64,000 nt of DNA from positions 4,588,001-4,652,000 of the forward strand of contig OZ245848.1 in assembly GCA_965228955.1 (NCBI GenBank), written 5' to 3'. The notes under the pieces were generated by a model, which worked only from the letters and a program-made list of their open reading frames with translations, was not told where the DNA came from and ran no database searches. The position numbers and the translations under genes are program-made. Below are positions 60,242-64,000 of this stretch, in pieces. Position 1 is the first letter of the stretch. Every line of letters starts with the position of its first letter. The DNA comes from JANSWY01 sp965228955. GTDB taxonomy: Bacteria; Bacteroidota; Bacteroidia; Cytophagales; Cyclobacteriaceae.

Positions 60242-60529
60242 TTAAATACCACTGTAAAAATCAATAACATCACCATCTGATACTTTCACAATGGCTTTCT
60301 TAAATGATGGAGTAGTACCAGTGATAATTCTTGACTTAGTATATCTTGATTTTGTTTTACCAGGATAAACCATAGTGTTTACACTTTCAACAGTTACTCC
60401 GTATGCCTTTTCTACGGCAGTCTTAATCTGGATCTTATTTGCATCCTTGCTTACAACAAATCCGTATTTACCATCTTCGTTCATGGCAGATACTTTTTCT
60501 GTTACTAAGGGCTTAATTAATACACTCAT
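60242..60529 (-). CDS. rplW: 50S ribosomal protein L23
   Basis: The 95-residue protein has VLIKPLVTEKVSAMNEDGKYGFVV and DANKIQIKTAVEKAYGVTV, the L23 fold that docks SRP and trigger factor at the tunnel exit. It is 1 nt after rplD. Confidence 0.97.
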   Translation of the reverse strand: MSVLIKPLVTEKVSAMNEDGKYGFVVSKDANKIQIKTAVEKAYGVTVESVNTMVYPGKTKSRYTKSRIITGTTPSFKKAIVKVSDGDVIDFYSGI

Positions 60530-60530
60530 C

Positions 60531-61157
60531 TTAACCGAACTGATTTTCTAGTTTGTCAATAGTTCCTTCGCTGAAGATGATGTTATCAGCATTCAGGATG
60601 TCATATGTATTTAATTCGCTAAGAACAGTTACAGCTGAGTTCTGAACGTTTCTGCTTGATAGGATCAAGTTCTTGTTCAATTCGTCAGTAACGATAAGCG
60701 TTTTCTTAGCGCCTAGTGAAAGGTTGTCCATTAGACTAATATATTCTTTAGTCTTTGGTGCATCCATCACGATATCTTCAATTACAGCAATTGCATTTTC
60801 CTGCGCCTTGTAAGACAAAGCAGATCTTCTTGCAACTTGCTTTAATTTCTTATTCAATTTCATATCGTAGTTTCTTGGTCTTGGACCAAATACTCTACCT
60901 CCACCTCTGAAAATTGGAGACTTGATACTACCAGCCCTTGCGGTACCAGTTCCCTTTTGTCTCTTGATCTTCTTAGTAGAACCTACGATTTCAGCTCTTT
61001 CTTTAGCCTTGTGCGTACCTTGTCTCTGGTTAGCTAAGTATTGCTTAACATCAAGATAGATCGCGTGATCATTTGGTTCAACAGCAAATACTGCATCAGT
61101 TAATGTAACTTTTTTGCCAGTATCTTTTCCGCTTGTATTTAAAACTGATAATTCCAT
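60531..61157 (-). CDS. rplD: 50S ribosomal protein L4
   Basis: The 208-residue protein has the tunnel loop with AEIVGSTKKIKRQKGTGTARAGSIKSPIFRGGGRVFGPRPRNY (core GTGTARAGSIKSPIFRGGG). In other bacteria L4 represses the S10 operon by attenuation. Its ATG overlaps the rplC stop by one base. Confidence 0.97.
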   Translation of the reverse strand: MELSVLNTSGKDTGKKVTLTDAVFAVEPNDHAIYLDVKQYLANQRQGTHKAKERAEIVGSTKKIKRQKGTGTARAGSIKSPIFRGGGRVFGPRPRNYDMKLNKKLKQVARRSALSYKAQENAIAVIEDIVMDAPKTKEYISLMDNLSLGAKKTLIVTDELNKNLILSSRNVQNSAVTVLSELNTYDILNADNIIFSEGTIDKLENQFG

Positions 61158-61789
61158 TATTTCTCAAGAATTATATATGAATTATTTGAACCAGGTACAG
61201 AACCACTTATTAGGATAAGGTTTTTCTCAGGCATCACTTTCAAAACTTTCAAGTTTAATACCTTCACTCTATCTCCACCAGTTCTACCAGCCATTTTCAA
61301 ACCTTTGAAAACTCTCGCTGGGTATGAACAAGCTCCAATCGCACCAGGTGCTCTCAACCTGTTGTGCTGACCGTGAGTAGCCTGACCAACACCACCGAAG
61401 TTGTGTCTCTTAACTACCCCCTGGAAACCCTTACCTTTAGAAGTACCAATAGCATCAACGAAATCATTTTCGTCAAATACCTGACCTACTTCAATTGTAT
61501 TACCAAGAGCTACTTGCCCTTCAAATTCTTCTCTAAAGTTTCTGAATTCAACTACCTTCTTCTTAGGAGTGGTTTTAGCTTTTGCAAAATGTCCTTTCAA
61601 AGCCTTAGTTGTATTCTTCTCCTTTTTTTCGTCGTATGCCAATTGTACGGCGTTATATCCATCTACATCAGAATTCTTAACCTGCGTTATCACATTAGGT
61701 CCTGCTTCTATTAATGTAGCCGGTATATTTTTACCATCCGCATCGAAGATGCTGGTCATACCGATTTTTTTTCCAATTATCCCTGACAT
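61157..61789 (-). CDS. rplC: 50S ribosomal protein L3
   Basis: The 210-residue protein has MSGIIGKKIGMTSIFDADGK and the signature FQGVVKRHNFGGVGQATHGQHNRLRAPGAIG (core HNFGGVGQATHGQ). The classical S10 operon starts with rpsJ; here rpsJ is separated by a terminator, and rplC is the first gene of the transcript from the promoter at 61848-61878. Confidence 0.98.
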   Translation of the reverse strand: MSGIIGKKIGMTSIFDADGKNIPATLIEAGPNVITQVKNSDVDGYNAVQLAYDEKKEKNTTKALKGHFAKAKTTPKKKVVEFRNFREEFEGQVALGNTIEVGQVFDENDFVDAIGTSKGKGFQGVVKRHNFGGVGQATHGQHNRLRAPGAIGACSYPARVFKGLKMAGRTGGDRVKVLNLKVLKVMPEKNLILISGSVPGSNNSYIILEK

Positions 61790-61847
61790 TTTGCTTTTAT
61801 TCTTACTAATTAAGTGTCAAAAATCCTTATTCCTCCGTAAAGGACTG

Positions 61848-61878
61848 CAAAGATAGCAATTTATTAATCTCGAGCAAA
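61848..61878 (-). promoter_or_regulatory. Consensus Bacteroidota promoter of the rplC operon
   Basis: On the minus strand it reads TTTG, 19 nt, then TATCTTTG, exactly the Bacteroidota -33/-7 consensus. The boxes are 61875-61878 and 61848-61855. Transcription should begin near 61842, about 50 nt before the rplC ATG. Confidence 0.8.
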
Positions 61879-61906
61879 CAGTTCGAGTAAATTTTAGTGC
61901 AAAAAA

Positions 61907-61934
61907 AGAACCAATATGCTATGATATTGGTTCT
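61907..61934 (-). terminator. Terminator between rpsJ and rplC
   Basis: A perfect 11-bp stem, AGAACCAATAT/ATATTGGTTCT, with a 6-nt loop, followed on the minus strand by seven T. It lies about 23 nt past the rpsJ stop. Confidence 0.85.
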
Positions 61935-61956
61935 ATATAATTAGGTTACCTAATTC

Positions 61957-62262
61957 TTATACTTTGATCTCTACGTCAACCCCACTTGGTAACTCAAGTT
62001 TCATTAAAGCATCAACTGTTTTTGCACTGTTAGAATAGATATCTACCAGTCTTTTGTAAGTACAAAGTTGGAATTGCTCTCTTGATTTCTTGTTTACGTG
62101 TGGTGATCTCAATACAGTAAAGATCTCTTTCTCTGTAGGAAGCGGAATTGGTCCACTAACAACAGCTCCAGTAGTTTTCACCGCTCTAACGATCTTCTCA
62201 GAAGATTTATCAACTAAGTTGTGATCGTATGACTTTAGTTTGATTCTAATTTTTTGATTCAT
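61957..62262 (-). CDS. rpsJ: 30S ribosomal protein S10
   Basis: The 101-residue protein starts MNQKIRIKLKSYDHNLVDKS and has VSGPIPLPTEKEIFTVLRSPHVNKKSREQF (core GPIPLPT). It is 8 nt after fusA and before the terminator at 61907-61934, so here it ends the fusA unit. S10 also serves as NusE in antitermination. Confidence 0.98.
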   Translation of the reverse strand: MNQKIRIKLKSYDHNLVDKSSEKIVRAVKTTGAVVSGPIPLPTEKEIFTVLRSPHVNKKSREQFQLCTYKRLVDIYSNSAKTVDALMKLELPSGVDVEIKV

Positions 62263-62270
62263 GATCGTTA

Positions 62271-64000
62271 TTAATTTACAACTTCACCTTTCGTTTTCTT
62301 GATCACCTCATCTGCGATGTTCTTTGGAACTGGATCGTAGTGTGAGAATGTTAGTGAAGCAGTTGCTCTACCAGAACTCATTGTTCTTAGATCAGTTACA
62401 TATCCGAAAAGTTCAGATAATGGAATGTCCGCTTTAACTACCTGCGAATTTCCTTTTACATCCATTCCTTTCATTATACCCCTTCTTCTGTTCATATCAC
62501 CAGTTACAGAACCAGTGTACTCATCAGGAGTCACAACTTCTACAGCCATAATTGGCTCTAGCAATACAGGACCAGCTTTCTTAGCGGCTTCTTTGAATCC
62601 AATTCTTGCTGCCAATTCAAAAGACAATGCATCAGAGTCAACATCGTGGAATGAACCGTGATATAACTTAACTTTCATGCTATCTAATGGGAAGCCTGCA
62701 AGAGGACCGTTAGCCATAGCTTGCGTAAATCCTTTCTCAATTGCTGGAATGAATTCTTTTGGAATCACACCACCAACAATCTTATTTTCGAATTGCAAGC
62801 CATCTTTTTCGTAATCCTCATCCACTGGAGATAGTTCGAATACTATATCAGCGAATTTACCTTTACCACCTGATTGCTTTTTGTATACTTCTTTGTGATC
62901 AACAAGGCTCTGGATAGCTTCTTTGTAAGCAACCTGAGGAGCTCCCTGATTAATCTCAACTTTAAATTCTCTCTTCAATCGGTCGATGATGATATCTAAG
63001 TGAAGCTCACCCATACCTTTAAGGATAGTCTGACCTGTATCGTGATCAGTTTCAACTACCAAGGTAGGATCTTCTTCAACTAGTTTCGCGATAGCCATAC
63101 CTAGTTTATCAACATCCGCCTGAGTTTTAGGCTCAATTGCGTAACCGATTACCGGATCAGGGAATACCATTGATTCAAGAACGATTTTGTTTTTCTCGTC
63201 ACAAAGTGTATCTCCTGTTTTGATATCTTTAAATCCTACAACTGCAGCGATATCACCAGCGTGGAATTGATCAATCTGGTTTTGCTTGTTAGCGTGCATT
63301 TGGAAGATTCTGGAAATTCTCTCTTTCTTCATAGTTCTTGTGTTGAATACATAAGAACCAGAATCTAGAGTTCCTGAGTAAGATCTTGCAAAACAAAGTC
63401 TACCTACGAATGGGTCAGTAGCAATTTTGAAAGCAAGAGCTGCAAAAGGCTCTTCTGGAGATGGCTTTCTTACAACTGGCATTTCTGAATCAGGATCAGT
63501 TCCTTCAATACCTTCTCTATCTAGAGGTGAAGGAAGTAGCTCCATCACATAGTCAAGCATTGTTTGAACTCCTTTGTTCTTGAAAGCAGAACCACAGAAC
63601 ATTGGCACGAAAGCCATGTCGATAGTTGCTTTTCTAGAAGCAGCAATAATTTCTTCTTTTGTAATAGACTCAGGATCTTCGAAGTATTTCTCCATTAATC
63701 CTTCATCGTATTCTGCAACAGCCTCAAGAAGTTCCTCTCTGTATTGGTCAACATCATCAACCATATCAGCAGGAATTTCAATTTCTTCGAAGGTCATTCC
63801 CATGTCCTCCTCATTCCAAACCATTGCTTTTCTTTCTACTAAATCAACCACTCCTTTGAAGTTCTCTTCAGCTCCAATTGGTAATTGGAAAGGAACAGAT
63901 TTAGTACCTAGTCTTTCTTTTACCTGCTTACAAACATTTAAGAAGTCTGCTCCAGCTCTGTCCATTTTATTAACAAAACCTAATCGAGCAACATTGTAGT
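62271..64000 (-). CDS. fusA: Elongation factor G (C-terminal part, 5' end outside the window)
   Basis: About 576 residues are visible. The frame continues past the window edge with LGFVNKMDRAGADF (NKMD guanine-binding motif). Domain II, the G' region (FVPMFCGSAFKNKGVQ), domain III-V motifs (GMGELHLDIIIDRLKREF, GGVIPKEFIPAIEKG, RRGIMKGMD) and the C-terminal FSHYDPVPKNIADEVIKK are present. EF-G catalyses translocation and, with RRF, ribosome recycling. rpsJ follows. Confidence 0.98.
   Translation of the reverse strand, partial: YNVARLGFVNKMDRAGADFLNVCKQVKERLGTKSVPFQLPIGAEENFKGVVDLVERKAMVWNEEDMGMTFEEIEIPADMVDDVDQYREELLEAVAEYDEGLMEKYFEDPESITKEEIIAASRKATIDMAFVPMFCGSAFKNKGVQTMLDYVMELLPSPLDREGIEGTDPDSEMPVVRKPSPEEPFAALAFKIATDPFVGRLCFARSYSGTLDSGSYVFNTRTMKKERISRIFQMHANKQNQIDQFHAGDIAAVVGFKDIKTGDTLCDEKNKIVLESMVFPDPVIGYAIEPKTQADVDKLGMAIAKLVEEDPTLVVETDHDTGQTILKGMGELHLDIIIDRLKREFKVEINQGAPQVAYKEAIQSLVDHKEVYKKQSGGKGKFADIVFELSPVDEDYEKDGLQFENKIVGGVIPKEFIPAIEKGFTQAMANGPLAGFPLDSMKVKLYHGSFHDVDSDALSFELAARIGFKEAAKKAGPVLLEPIMAVEVVTPDEYTGSVTGDMNRRRGIMKGMDVKGNSQVVKADIPLSELFGYVTDLRTMSSGRATASLTFSHYDPVPKNIADEVIKKTKGEVVN

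Noticed and set aside
1..64000. tRNA, rRNA, IS, phage or integron features
   Set aside because: I saw no tRNA cloverleaf, rRNA block, transposase, integrase or terminal inverted repeats.

Overview
The window is bacterial, AT-rich and gene-dense, and comes from a member of the Bacteroidota, most likely of the Cytophagales type. The evidence is a SusC/RagA receptor, a PorE-like OmpA protein, a PorP/SprF protein next to a giant protein with a gliding/type IX C-terminal signal, Bacteroidota-type promoters (TTTG, 19 nt, TAnnTTTG), and the near absence of Shine-Dalgarno sequences. I saw no phage, IS element, CRISPR array, tRNA or rRNA gene. No gene-free stretch exceeds 300 bases. The longest is 734-992, where I see nothing I can name.

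Layout. 1-733 holds the N-terminal part of a SusC-type receptor. 993-5696 holds the PorE-like protein, folD and lepA. 5802-12966 is a mixed housekeeping stretch: two convergent operons, dtd plus an SDR protein, an IscA-like protein, folB-divIVA-WD40, a phosphopantetheinyl transferase, a thioredoxin-fold protein and a SirB1-like protein. 12983-19282 is an envelope cluster: an acyl-CoA carboxylase subunit, mlaD-like and cell-wall amidase genes on the minus strand, with lptD diverging. 19333-24870 holds lysS, proline dehydrogenase, aroB, an unannotated 52-residue membrane microprotein and aroA.

24860-38266 is the most unusual part. A PorP/SprF gene lies 6 nt downstream of a 4137-residue secreted protein. 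This protein has three near-identical 491-residue modules in tandem, then a 16-unit array of 114-residue Calx-beta repeats, then diverged Calx-beta and cadherin-like domains, and finally a type B type IX sorting domain. It is very probably a surface adhesin or gliding adhesin of the SprB kind. The repeats carry strong signs of recent duplication.

38471-48004 holds a metal/cobalamin-binding protein, an M42 peptidase, a propionyl-CoA carboxylase-type beta subunit, ppx/gppA, an Ldh-family dehydrogenase, a DinB protein, a small outer-membrane protein, ftsB/divIC, eno and carA.

48201-64000 is the ribosomal supercluster, transcribed leftward: fusA (partial), rpsJ, then rplC through rplQ, including secY, infA, rpmJ and rpoA. 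A terminator and a textbook Bacteroidota promoter separate rpsJ from rplC, so rpsJ belongs to the str-type unit. A second probable promoter precedes rpsH, and a terminator follows rplQ.

Functionally the window joins translation and essential housekeeping genes with an outer-membrane and type IX secretion theme (PorE-like, PorP/SprF, LptD, MlaD, SusC and the giant adhesin). No wholly new system stands out. The best candidates for a closer look are the giant adhesin with its repeat structure, the terminator that abuts a start codon at 39256, and the IscA-like protein that has lost two cluster-ligand cysteines.
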